Assembly (NCBI RefSeq): GCF_036173105.1
Contig: NZ_CP108053.1
Span: 3,348,001 to 3,412,000 of the forward strand
Reading direction: 5' to 3'
DNA: 64,000 bases
Source: Streptomyces sp. NBC_00287
GTDB lineage: Bacteria > Actinomycetota > Actinomycetes > Streptomycetales > Streptomycetaceae
The position numbers and the translations under genes are program-made. The notes beneath the pieces were generated by a model. It searched no databases. It worked only from the letters and a program-made list of their open reading frames with translations, and was not told the DNA's origin. Shown here one piece after another: positions 25,135 to 32,958 of the stretch (positions are counted from its first letter, which is position 1; each line of letters opens with the position of its first letter).

Positions 25135-26808
25135 TCACAGGATCGTGAAGCTGTCCTTGACCTTGTCGTATGTCTTGAGCGCCTCGTCCTCGACGTCCGG
25201 CTGGTACCAGGTGTTGATCTGGTACGACTTCCCCTTCACGTTGAAGCCCAGCAACTGGGCGTGCCAGGGGACGCCCTCGAGTGTGAAGGTGTACTCCCAG
25301 ACGACCGCCGGGTTGCCGCGGAACGTCGTCTCCTCCAGGCGGATCTTCTGGTACGCCTGCCCCTGGTGGGCGTTCTGTTCCGAGGTCTCCCACGTCTCCA
25401 TGAGGTCGCCGCGGGCCAGGGAGGACTTGGCGACGAGCTCCTGTTTGCCCTCGGGGGAGGTGTAGTGCACCTCGGCGCCCGTCTTCACATCCCGCCGCCA
25501 GCCCTCGGGCGGCACCCACGCGAACCCGCCGGCCTCCGTGCGCGCTCCCGGCGGCAGGGTCTGCGGGCGGGCGGTGCCTTCTACCGTGGGCGAGGGGGAC
25601 TCGTACGCGGAAGAGGGCGTCGAGCCGCCCGCCTTGTCGTCCTCGGGCGACCCACCGGAGTTCATGAGCAGGACGACGGCGACTACGGCTCCGGCCGTGA
25701 CGAGTCCAGCGGCGGCGAGGAGTCCCGGGCGGCGGCGCGAGGGGCGGGGGTGGGCGGGGACCGGGGGGCCGGGGAGCTCGCCCGGGGGCATGGGCTGGGG
25801 GTCGGGGGTGGGGGTCGAGCGCCGTTCCGTCTCGGCCTCGTGGTGCATCACGGCGGCCGGCTTCGTCTCCTCACGGATGAGGGAGACACCCGTGGTGACG
25901 GGGCGACGGCGGCCGAAGTCGTGGGTGGGCCGGTGAACCTCAGGGGGCGGGGTGTCGGCCGGCTCCTCCCGCGTCTCCTCCGCCGTACCCACCGTCACCG
26001 TCGGCGTAGGCGCCGGGAACGCGATCGGCTGGAGGGCGTTCTCCAAGTCCCCCAGGCCCGGGCGGACTTCCGGCTCCTTCTCCAGCAGGGCCGCCAGGAT
26101 GTCGGTCAACGGGCCTGCCAATGAAGGGAGTTCGGGCTCCTCGTACAGGACCGCGTGCAGTGTGGCCAGTGTGGTGTCCCGGGAGAACGGGGAGCGGCCG
26201 CCCAGGGCCGCGCACAGGGTGGCGCCCAGGGACCAGATGTCCGACGGTGGGCCCTGGGGGCGTCCTGAGATCCGCTCGGGGGCCATGTAGTCGGGCGAGC
26301 CGACCAGCATGCCCACCATGGTGAGCGCCTTGGCGTCCTGGATCGCCGCGATGCCGAAGTCCGTGAGGACCACGCGCCGCGCTCCCGTCTCCACCAGGAC
26401 ATTGCCGGGTTTGATGTCCCGGTGCAGTACGCCCCGTTCGTGCACCTGGCGCAGCGCGGCCACCAGGCCGAGGCCGATGCGTGCCGCCTCCGCGGGGCCC
26501 AGTGGGCCCTCCTCCACGAGGAGCCGTTCCAGGGAGCGGCCGGCGACCAACTCCATGACGATCCACAGGCGTTCGCCCTCGTCCACGACGTCGTAGACGC
26601 GCACCACGTTGGGGTGGTCGATGCGGGCGGTGGCCCGGGCTTCGCGCAGGGTGCGTTCGCGGCGGGTGCGGGTGTCCTCGGGGTCGAGGCCGTCTATCCG
26701 CATTTCCTTGATCGCAACCGGCCGGTCGAGTATTTCGTCGGCGGCCCGCCACACCCGCCCCATCCCTCCCTGTCCGATACTTTCGACCAGTCGATAGCGT
26801 CCGGTCAC
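25135..26808 (-). CDS. Membrane serine/threonine protein kinase with extracellular domain
   Basis: 557 residues from GTG 26808 (AGGG six bases upstream). An ATG at 26889 would add 27 residues, but that stretch has much poorer third-position GC than the rest, so I prefer the GTG. Hanks-type motifs: GQGGMGRVW (12-20), VAIKEM with Lys34, HRDIKPGN with Asp131, DFG at 150-152, PDYMAPE. A Pro-rich linker leads to one membrane helix at ~360-380, then about 175 extracellular residues without PASTA repeats (VPWHAQLLGFNVKGKSYQIN). Role: transmembrane signalling; ligand and targets unknown. Divergent from the LAETG surface protein. Confidence 0.9.
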   Translation of the reverse strand: MTGRYRLVESIGQGGMGRVWRAADEILDRPVAIKEMRIDGLDPEDTRTRRERTLREARATARIDHPNVVRVYDVVDEGERLWIVMELVAGRSLERLLVEEGPLGPAEAARIGLGLVAALRQVHERGVLHRDIKPGNVLVETGARRVVLTDFGIAAIQDAKALTMVGMLVGSPDYMAPERISGRPQGPPSDIWSLGATLCAALGGRSPFSRDTTLATLHAVLYEEPELPSLAGPLTDILAALLEKEPEVRPGLGDLENALQPIAFPAPTPTVTVGTAEETREEPADTPPPEVHRPTHDFGRRRPVTTGVSLIREETKPAAVMHHEAETERRSTPTPDPQPMPPGELPGPPVPAHPRPSRRRPGLLAAAGLVTAGAVVAVVLLMNSGGSPEDDKAGGSTPSSAYESPSPTVEGTARPQTLPPGARTEAGGFAWVPPEGWRRDVKTGAEVHYTSPEGKQELVAKSSLARGDLMETWETSEQNAHQGQAYQKIRLEETTFRGNPAVVWEYTFTLEGVPWHAQLLGFNVKGKSYQINTWYQPDVEDEALKTYDKVKDSFTIL

Positions 26809-26994
26809 CAGTAGCCCTGGAACTCCGCCACTCCTCGTGTTTCCCGTATTCCCCGGCAATCCGCTGCACCCCCTCGAATACCTGCCCATTTGAAACACGA
26901 TGGTCACACTTCGCGCCACCCCAGCATAGTGCGGAGAAATCTTGTGGTACCTCTTCAAGTACTGCGAATTCAGGCGCAGCCAAGGGGGACGAAC

Positions 26995-27720
26995 ATGAGT
27001 TCTCGTCGTACGACGACCATCGCGGGATCGCTGGTTGCAGCATCTTTCTCGGCAGTGATGATCCTTCCGTTCACCGCCGCCGCGGATGACCAGGGACCTC
27101 AAAGCAGCAAGGGGGGAAAGGCCGTTGACGAGGCACCGGCGGGGGTGGAACTGACCACGACCCTGCCCGAGAAGATCTCGGTCGACAACAAGTCGCAGGA
27201 GACGGCGATTACCGCCACGGTGAAAAACGAAGGAACCGAGGAGAGCGGAGAGATCAGGCTTCTGGTCGTCGGATTCGACGGCCTGACGGTCAAGAATGTT
27301 CAGGGCTGTTCAGCGATCGCCGAAAGCGATCTGCCGGAGGGTTCGAACAGCGGATTCGCCTGCGCGGTGGACAATCTCGCGGCCGGTGACGCGAAGTCGT
27401 ACGACGTCGAGGCGACGTACGACCTGAGCAAGACCGGCAAGATCTGTCTGCCCGTCCAGTCGACGTCGGGTGACAAGACGTTCTGGCAGCAGGGTCCGGT
27501 GCCGTTCGGTACGACGAACCCGTCGCCGAACGCCCCGGCCACCCCGCTGCTGCTGGGCACCGACAACAAGCCGGTGGCGCCCGGCGGTGCCGAGTTGGCG
27601 GAGACCGGCGCCAAGCGGGACGTCCTGCCGTTGGGGGCGGCCGGGGCGGCGTTGATCGCGGCGGGCGCGGCCGGACTGTGGTGGTCGCAGCTTCGGCGGC
27701 CGGTGCGACAGGAGAGTTGA
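26995..27720 (+). CDS. LAETG-anchored cell-surface protein
   Basis: 241 residues from ATG 26995 behind AAGGGGG. A Sec signal peptide covers residues 1-30 (AGSLVAASFSAVMILPFTAAA). The mature part has a beta-rich adhesin-like domain (VELTTTLPEKISVDNKSQET, CSAIAESDLPEGSNSGF). Residues 201-205 are LAETG, followed by a hydrophobic helix and the basic tail QLRRP, a cell-wall sorting signal. LAxTG is the motif used by class E sortases in Streptomyces. No sortase lies in the window. Function unknown; presumably wall-exposed. Confidence 0.85.
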   Translation: MSSRRTTTIAGSLVAASFSAVMILPFTAAADDQGPQSSKGGKAVDEAPAGVELTTTLPEKISVDNKSQETAITATVKNEGTEESGEIRLLVVGFDGLTVKNVQGCSAIAESDLPEGSNSGFACAVDNLAAGDAKSYDVEATYDLSKTGKICLPVQSTSGDKTFWQQGPVPFGTTNPSPNAPATPLLLGTDNKPVAPGGAELAETGAKRDVLPLGAAGAALIAAGAAGLWWSQLRRPVRQES

Positions 27721-27735
27721 GCGGAAGATCGAAGC

Positions 27736-27774
27736 GGCCGGATAACCTGACGGCACCTGTCAGGTTATCCGGCC
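27736..27774 (+). terminator. 16-bp perfect palindrome between surface-protein and FAD-oxidoreductase genes
   Basis: Left arm 27736-27751, right arm 27759-27774, 7-base spacer; the arms contain GGATAACCTGAC and GTCAGGTTATCC. It could terminate the upstream gene. Because it ends only 11 bases before the next ATG (27786), it could also be an operator for that gene. Confidence 0.6.
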
Positions 27775-27785
27775 ATCCTCTGCCC

Positions 27786-29081
27786 ATGACCACCACAGGA
27801 CAGGTACTGCACCCCGGCGAGCCCGGCTACGACGACGAACTCGCCGGATTCCAGACCGGGTTCACCCAGCGCCCCGAGCTCGTCGTCCCCGCCCGCTCCA
27901 CGGAGGACGTCATCGCGGCCGTACGCCACGCGGCCGACCGGAACCTGCCGATCGCCGTCCAGGCCACGGGGCACGGACTCCCCGGGTCCACCGAGGGCGG
28001 CCTGCTCATCACGACCCGGCGCATGGACGGGGTGACCATCGACCCCGAGGCCCGCACCGCCCGTATCGAGGCCGGGGTGCGCTGGGGACAGGTCGTCGAG
28101 GCGGCGGCGCCGTACGGACTCGCGCCGCTCAACGGCTCGGCTCCGTCCGTCGGCGCCGTGTCCTACACACTGGGCGGCGGACTCGGCATCCTGGCCCGGG
28201 AGTTCGGGTACGCGGCGGACCACGTCCGCTCCCTCGACCTCGTCACCGCCGACGGCGAACTGCGCCATGTCACCCCGGAGTCCGACCTGTACTGGGCCCT
28301 CCTCGGCGGCGGCCACGGCCTCGGCGTAGTCACCGAGCTGGAGATCGGCCTCGTCCCGGTCCGTACGCTCTACGGCGGCTCCCTCGCCTTCGACGGCGGG
28401 GAGGTCGACCCGGCGGCAGTACTGCGGGCCTACGAGGAGTGGACGCGCACGGTGCCGGACGAACTGACCTCGTCCTTGGCGGCCGTACCGTATCCGGACG
28501 TCCCCGGGATGCCGCCGCATCTGCGGGGGCGGTACGTCATCTCCGTGCGGGTCGCGTACACCGGCGCCGACGGCGAGCGGATCGTCGCACCGCTGCGGGA
28601 GATCGGGCCGGTTCTGGCCGACTCGCTGCGCGAGATGCCGTACGCCGAGAGCCACACCATCCACAGCGACCCGGACTTTCCGCACGCCTACTACGGGGAC
28701 AGTGCGGTGCTGAGTGAGCTGGACGTCAGCAAGGCGGCCGAGTTGCTCGCGCGTACCGGTCCGGGCGCCGACGCCATGGTCGTCGTACAGATCAATCATC
28801 TGGGTGGGGCGCTGGCCGCACCCGCGCCGAACGCGGTGCCGTACCGGGAGGGAAGGTTTCTGGTGCGGCTGCTGGCCATGGCCGAGCGGGAGCGGGCTCG
28901 GGAGATTCTGGATCCCGCCTTCGCGCTGCTCGCGACCGAGACACTGGGGCGGTCGCTCAACTTCGCCTTCGGGGCCGGGGACCGGACCGCGGGGCTGTAC
29001 GACGACGGGACGCGGAAGAGGCTCGCCGGGCTGAAGACCGAGGTCGACCCGGCGAACCTCTTCCGAAGGGTTACTTCTTGA
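27786..29081 (+). CDS. FAD-binding oxidoreductase, PCMH/berberine-bridge type
   Basis: 431 residues from ATG 27786. N-terminal FAD-binding PCMH fold: VVPARSTEDVIAAVRHA, VQATGHGLPG with His63 as probable 8-alpha flavin attachment site, GSAPSVGAVSYTLGGGLGIL, and GGGHGLGVVTELE. The usual second (Cys) flavin link of berberine-bridge enzymes is absent. The C-terminal BBE-like ending is reduced to VDPANLFR. Such enzymes oxidise alcohols or sugars. The substrate is unknown. No ribosome site precedes the ATG. Its 3' end overlaps bioY by 11 bases (convergent). Confidence 0.85.
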   Translation: MTTTGQVLHPGEPGYDDELAGFQTGFTQRPELVVPARSTEDVIAAVRHAADRNLPIAVQATGHGLPGSTEGGLLITTRRMDGVTIDPEARTARIEAGVRWGQVVEAAAPYGLAPLNGSAPSVGAVSYTLGGGLGILAREFGYAADHVRSLDLVTADGELRHVTPESDLYWALLGGGHGLGVVTELEIGLVPVRTLYGGSLAFDGGEVDPAAVLRAYEEWTRTVPDELTSSLAAVPYPDVPGMPPHLRGRYVISVRVAYTGADGERIVAPLREIGPVLADSLREMPYAESHTIHSDPDFPHAYYGDSAVLSELDVSKAAELLARTGPGADAMVVVQINHLGGALAAPAPNAVPYREGRFLVRLLAMAERERAREILDPAFALLATETLGRSLNFAFGAGDRTAGLYDDGTRKRLAGLKTEVDPANLFRRVTS

Positions 29082-29652
29082 GCAGCTTCCAGGCGGTGGG
29101 CAGCAGGCCCATCGCCAGGGCGGCCTTCAGGGCGTCGCCGATGAGGAACGGCGTGAGGCCGGCCGCGATGGCGGCGGAGGCGGACATGTCGGCGGCGAAG
29201 GCCAGGTACGGGACGCCGATGGCGTAGATGATCGCCTCGCCGAGGAGCATCGTGCCGGCCATGCGCAGCATCGAGCGGTCGGCGCCGCGGCGGGCCAGAG
29301 CGCCGACGGCGGCGGAGGCGAGGAGCATGCCGAGGATGTAGCCGAAAGAGGCGCTGAAGCCGTGGCCGCCGTCCGCGAACCACGGCATGCCCGCGAGCCC
29401 GGCGAGGGCGTACAGGGCGAGCGCCGCGACACCGCGCCGGGCGCCGAGCGAGGTGCCGACCAGCAGCGCGGCGAAGGTCTGGCCGGTCACCGGGACCGGG
29501 GTGCCCGGCACGGGCACGGCGATCTGGGCGGCGAGCCCGGTGAGCGCTGCGCCGCCGGCCACGAGCGCGATGTCCCGGACACGGGAGGCGGGGAGCAGGT
29601 CGGCGAGGACCTGTCCGGTGCGGGCGGGGGCGGCGACAGCGGCGGTGCTCAT
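29071..29652 (-). CDS. bioY: BioY, substrate-binding component of biotin ECF transporter
   Basis: Biotin-binding membrane protein of the energy-coupling-factor type. 193 residues, about six helices, with the BioY signatures AAQIAVPVPGTPVPVTGQTF and the GLAGMPWFADGG segment followed by SFGYILGMLLAS. No EcfA ATPase or EcfT gene is adjacent, so it must share a distant module or work alone, as reported for some BioY proteins. ATG 29652; its GGAG site lies inside a 12-base palindrome. Confidence 0.93.
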   Translation of the reverse strand: MSTAAVAAPARTGQVLADLLPASRVRDIALVAGGAALTGLAAQIAVPVPGTPVPVTGQTFAALLVGTSLGARRGVAALALYALAGLAGMPWFADGGHGFSASFGYILGMLLASAAVGALARRGADRSMLRMAGTMLLGEAIIYAIGVPYLAFAADMSASAAIAAGLTPFLIGDALKAALAMGLLPTAWKLLKK

Positions 29653-30004
29653 GGGGACTCCGCGGAGTGAGGGCAGGCTGGGACACGGCGACGCTATCCC
29701 AGGCGCCTACGGCCGATCACCGTCAGTGGTCGACAAAGGCCGGATCATGGGATTGGTGGGCTCTGCACAAAGAGGAGCGGTTACGCGCGGTACGGCGTGA
29801 TACCGGTCACTGAGGTGGGGACGCGCAGGTCACGAAGGGGTCGGCGGGAGGTCTGTAGGGTTCCACCAATCCGGCGACCGTGAAGAGTCCCGTACGCTCC
29901 GTGGCGTACCTGTCCGCATAGTGGGCGCCCTCTTCGTCTCAGCGGACACGGCCCCCAGACTGACGGGGTTTTTGCCCATCTCACGCATTGGACGAGCCGC
30001 GCCC
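29653..30004. promoter_or_regulatory. 352-base divergent intergenic region bioY / permease 2
   Basis: Must contain the promoters of bioY (leftward) and permease 2 (rightward). Apart from the palindrome at 29657-29668, no terminator, repeat or convincing short gene is seen. An in-frame ATG at 29921 would extend permease 2, but the extension does not align with permease 1. Confidence 0.4.
29657..29668 (-). promoter_or_regulatory. Palindrome covering the bioY ribosome binding site
   Basis: ACTCCGCGGAGT is a perfect 12-base palindrome whose GGAG is the bioY ribosome site, five bases before the ATG. It could be a DNA operator or, less likely without a loop, an RNA element. Confidence 0.35.
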
Positions 30005-31387
30005 ATGCCCAGCACCACAGTCGAGACGCCGCCGCAGCAGGACGGTGCCTCCCTCTCCCACGGCCTCAAGCAGCGCCATCTGTCGATGATCGCCCTCGGT
30101 GGGGTCATCGGCGCCGGCCTGTTCGTGGGCTCCGGCGCCGGTATCGCCGCCGCCGGCCCCTCGATCGTTATCGCCTACGCCCTCTCCGGCCTCCTTGTGA
30201 TGCTGGTGATGCGGATGCTCGGCGAGATGTCGGCCGCGTATCCGTCCTCCGGCTCCTTCTCGGCGCACGCCGAGCGGGCGATCGGGCCCTGGGCCGGTTT
30301 CACCGCGGGCTGGTCCTTCTGGGTCCTGCTCTGCACGGCGGTCGGCCTGGAGGGCATCGGCGCCGCGAAGATCGTCACCGGCTGGCTGCCGGGCACGCCG
30401 GAGTGGGCGTGGGTGGCGCTGTTCATGGTGGTGTTCTGCGGGGCGAACCTGGCGGCCGTGAAGAACTTCGGCGAGTTCGAGTTCTGGTTCGCGGCGCTGA
30501 AGGTCGGCGCGATCAGCCTGTTCCTGGTGCTGGGGGGCCTGGCCATCTTCGGCGTCCTGCCGGGCACGGACTCCCCCGGGACCTCGAACCTGACCGACTT
30601 CCTCCCCAATGGCGGTGAGGGCCTGATCATCGGCTTGCTCGCCTCGGTCTTCGCGTACGGCGGTATGGAGACGGTCACCATCGCCGCCGCCGAGTCGGAG
30701 AACCCGGTCAAGGGCGTGGCGAGCGCGGTCCGCACCGCGATGTGGCGCATCGCCCTCTTCTACATCGGCTCGATGGCGGTCATCGTGACCCTGGTCCCCT
30801 GGGACTCCCAGGCGGTCGTCGAGAAGGGCCCGTACGTCGCCGCCCTCGACGAGCTCGGCATCCCGGGCGCCGGTCAGCTGATGAACGTGGTCGTGCTGGT
30901 CGCGCTGCTCTCGGCGATGAACGCCAACATCTACGGCTCCTCGCGCATCGCGTACTCCCTGGTCGAGCGCGGCCAGGGCCCGAAGGCGCTGGGCCGGGTG
31001 ACCTCGGGCGTCCCCCGCATCGCAGTCCTCGCCTCCTCGGTGTTCGGCTTCGGGTGCGTGCTGCTCAGCTACTGGCGTCCGGACGATGTGTTCCCCTGGC
31101 TGCTGAACATGATCGGCGCGGTGATCCTCGTCGTCTGGATCTTCATCGCCGTCTCCCAACTGCGCCTGCGGGCACGGCTGGAGCGGGAGGCGCCGGAGAA
31201 GCTGACGGTGCGGATGTGGGCGTTCCCGGTGCTGACCTGGGTGGCGCTGGCCGGGATGGTGGCGATCTTCATCCTGATGGCCCGGGAGCCTGACACTCGG
31301 GTGCAGCTGTACTCGACCGGCGGGATGACCCTGCTCCTGGCGGCCGTGGGGTACGCGTGGCAGAAGGCGCGTGCCGCCAAGAGCTGA
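30005..31387 (+). CDS. Amino acid permease, APC superfamily (AAT type), copy 2
   Basis: 460 residues, 12 helices, with LSMIALGGVIGAGLFVGSG and GEFEFWFAALKVGAISLF, matching permease 1 (23617-25056) along the whole length. Shared stretches include VMRMLGEMSAA and EAPEKL. The two probably arose by duplication and now sit 5 kb apart with unrelated genes between. Start chosen at ATG 30005 because homology begins soon after it; an upstream in-frame ATG (29921) has no ribosome site. Probable proton-coupled amino acid uptake; substrate unknown. Confidence 0.9.
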   Translation: MPSTTVETPPQQDGASLSHGLKQRHLSMIALGGVIGAGLFVGSGAGIAAAGPSIVIAYALSGLLVMLVMRMLGEMSAAYPSSGSFSAHAERAIGPWAGFTAGWSFWVLLCTAVGLEGIGAAKIVTGWLPGTPEWAWVALFMVVFCGANLAAVKNFGEFEFWFAALKVGAISLFLVLGGLAIFGVLPGTDSPGTSNLTDFLPNGGEGLIIGLLASVFAYGGMETVTIAAAESENPVKGVASAVRTAMWRIALFYIGSMAVIVTLVPWDSQAVVEKGPYVAALDELGIPGAGQLMNVVVLVALLSAMNANIYGSSRIAYSLVERGQGPKALGRVTSGVPRIAVLASSVFGFGCVLLSYWRPDDVFPWLLNMIGAVILVVWIFIAVSQLRLRARLEREAPEKLTVRMWAFPVLTWVALAGMVAIFILMAREPDTRVQLYSTGGMTLLLAAVGYAWQKARAAKS

Positions 31388-31407
31388 CGCCCGCGCGACA
31401 CCACAAG

Positions 31408-31434
31408 AGCCCCCGTGTGATCCGCACGGGGGCT
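31408..31434 (+). terminator. Permease 2 terminator
   Basis: AGCCCCCGTG (31408-31417) pairs with CACGGGGGCT (31425-31434), followed by TTTT: a classic intrinsic terminator. Confidence 0.9.
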
Positions 31435-31450
31435 TTTTGCTGGTAGGTTG

Positions 31451-31473
31451 TTATTGCGAATAGCTTGCAATAA
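31451..31473 (+). promoter_or_regulatory. Nur / SrnR-type nickel-responsive operator of sodF
   Basis: TTATTGC (31451-31457) and GCAATAA (31467-31473) form an inverted repeat. Within it, TTGCG-N7-TGCAA nearly matches the SrnR site TTGCA-N7-TGCAA, and TGCGA-N5-TTGCAA matches the Nur box form tGCaa-N5-ttGCaa. In S. coelicolor and S. griseus, sodF is repressed by nickel through these regulators. The match is seen; regulation is inferred. Confidence 0.7.
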
Positions 31474-31495
31474 GAGGTCGGAGGGGACTTCACCC

Positions 31496-32137
31496 ATGCC
31501 CGTCTACACGCTTCCTGAACTGCCGTACGACTACTCCGCGCTCGCCCCCGTGATCAGTCCGGAGATCATCGAGCTGCACCACGACAAGCACCACGCGGCG
31601 TATGTGAAGGGGGCCAACGACACGCTCGAGCAGCTCGCCGAGGCGCGGGACAAGGAGCAGTGGGGGTCTGTCAACGGCCTGGAGAAGAACCTGGCCTTCC
31701 ATCTGTCCGGGCACATCCTGCACTCGATCTACTGGCAGAACATGACCGGCGACGGTGGCGGTGAGCCCCTTGCCACCGACGGTGTGGGCGAACTCGCCGA
31801 CGCCATCACCGAGTCGTTCGGGTCCTTCGCCGGCTTCAAGGCGCAGCTGTCCAAGGCGGCGGCCACCACGCAGGGTTCGGGGTGGGGCGTTCTCGCCTAC
31901 GAGCCGCTGAGCGGGCGGCTCATCGTCGAGCAGGTCTACGACCATCAGGGCAACGTCGGCCAGGGTTCCGTGCCGATCCTTGTGTTCGACGCCTGGGAGC
32001 ACGCCTTCTACCTCCAGTACAAGAACCAGAAGGTCGACTTCATCGAGGCGATGTGGCAGGTCGTCAACTGGCAGGACGTGGCCGGGCGTTACGCCGTCGC
32101 CAAGTCCCGTGCCGATGTGTTGCTGCTGGCGCCCTGA
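31496..32137 (+). CDS. sodF: Iron-containing superoxide dismutase
   Basis: Cytosolic enzyme converting superoxide to hydrogen peroxide and oxygen. 213 residues from ATG 31496 (GGAGGGG 12 bases upstream); an earlier in-frame ATG at 31448 overlaps the operator and is rejected. Metal ligands: His28 (ELHHDKHH), a His in the [13 protein letters not shown] segment, and Asp and His in [12 protein letters not shown]. Expected partner: Ni-SOD (sodN) elsewhere, with reciprocal nickel control. The 3' UTR (32138-32237) is short and ends in a strong hairpin, fitting the known s-SodF RNA. Confidence 0.95.
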   Translation: MPVYTLPELPYDYSALAPVISPEIIELHHDKHHAAYVKGANDTLEQLAEARDKEQWGSVNGLEKNLAFHLSGHILHSIYWQNMTGDGGGEPLATDGVGELADAITESFGSFAGFKAQLSKAAATTQGSGWGVLAYEPLSGRLIVEQVYDHQGNVGQGSVPILVFDAWEHAFYLQYKNQKVDFIEAMWQVVNWQDVAGRYAVAKSRADVLLLAP

Positions 32138-32240
32138 TCGCCTTCAGTCGTCCTGCCTCGTGATCGTCTTCTCACCCTTCACGCGGGCAGGCGGAATGAC
32201 GGAAGCCCCCGCGAGGACGTGACTCGCGGGGGCTTCCTCG
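32138..32240 (+). ncRNA. Candidate s-SodF 3'-UTR small RNA
   Basis: In S. coelicolor the sodF 3' UTR is processed to a stable RNA of about 90 nt that silences sodN mRNA. Here about 100 bases run from the sodF stop to the terminator, the right size and place. I could not test complementarity to sodN, which is outside the window. Confidence 0.4.
32201..32237. terminator. Terminator between sodF and histidine phosphatase
   Basis: Perfect 15-bp inverted repeat (32201-32215 with 32223-32237), 7-base loop, followed by a short T-containing run; serves both convergent genes. Confidence 0.88.
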
Positions 32241-32244
32241 TCTG

Positions 32245-32877
32245 CTACGGCTTCTCCTCGCACGGCACGTTGAGGGACAGCAGTGCGGTGGTGCCGTCGC
32301 TGCCGTCGTTGTTCATGAGCACTTCGGTGATCGCCGCGTTGCGCAGGCGCGGGAAGACCCTGCGGTACTCCCGCGCCGGGATCTTCAGCAGGGTGCACAG
32401 GGTCAGGCGGAGCAGGGTGTTGTGGGCTACGACCAGGACGCGGCCGTCGGGGTGGGCGGCGGCGATGCGGCGGAGAGCTGCGGCTCCGCGTTCGGCCGCC
32501 CGTCTTGGGTCTTCGGCGCCGGGGAAGGGGTGGGCTACCGGGTCTTCGCGGAAGGCCTGGGCCGCGTGGGGGTTTTCCGCCTCGAACTCGGCGAGGGTGC
32601 GGCCTTCTACTGTTCCGAAGTCGCACTCTCGCAGGTCGGGGTCGCGGTGCGGGGTCAGGGCGAGGGCCTTGCAGGCGGGGTCGGCGGTGGCTACGGCTCG
32701 GGAGAGGGGGGAGGTCCAGATCGCGTCGACGGGGTGGGCGGTGGCCCAGCGGGCGAGGGCCTCGGCCTGGGCTCGGCCGGTGTCGGTGAGTTGGACGTCG
32801 CTGATTCCGGCGTAGCGGTTTTCGGCGTGCCAGGTGGTTTGGCCGTGGCGGGTTAGGAGGAGGGTGGTGGGGGTCAT
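32245..32877 (-). CDS. Histidine phosphatase family protein (phosphoglycerate mutase-like)
   Basis: 210 residues with the RHG motif in TLLLTRHGQTTWHAENRYAG (phospho-His), the second active-site region SPLSRAVATA, the acid loop LRECDFGTVEGRT, and the second His in VLVVAHNTLLRL. This is the branch of PGM-like phosphatases that act on small sugar or nucleotide phosphates rather than true glycolytic mutases. The exact substrate is unknown. Convergent with sodF, and transcribed toward the shared terminator. Confidence 0.9.
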   Translation of the reverse strand: MTPTTLLLTRHGQTTWHAENRYAGISDVQLTDTGRAQAEALARWATAHPVDAIWTSPLSRAVATADPACKALALTPHRDPDLRECDFGTVEGRTLAEFEAENPHAAQAFREDPVAHPFPGAEDPRRAAERGAAALRRIAAAHPDGRVLVVAHNTLLRLTLCTLLKIPAREYRRVFPRLRNAAITEVLMNNDGSDGTTALLSLNVPCEEKP

Positions 32878-32916
32878 GGGGGGCAGTATTTCGGCTGCGG
32901 GCGGGTGGGGGCTGGT

Positions 32917-32937
32917 CGCGCAGTTCCCCGCGCCCCT
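32917..32937 (+). repeat. 21-base intergenic repeat, copy 2
   Basis: Identical to 14871-14891. Lies in the 81-base gap between the histidine phosphatase start and the end of FGGY kinase 1. Confidence 0.75.
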
Positions 32938-32958
32938 TAGGGGGTTGTCCGGCCGTGG

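Noticed and set aside
26809..26889. 27-residue N-terminal extension of the Ser/Thr kinase
   Set aside because: Third-position GC is only about two thirds, against more than 90 percent expected, and the ATG has no ribosome site. It remains possible.
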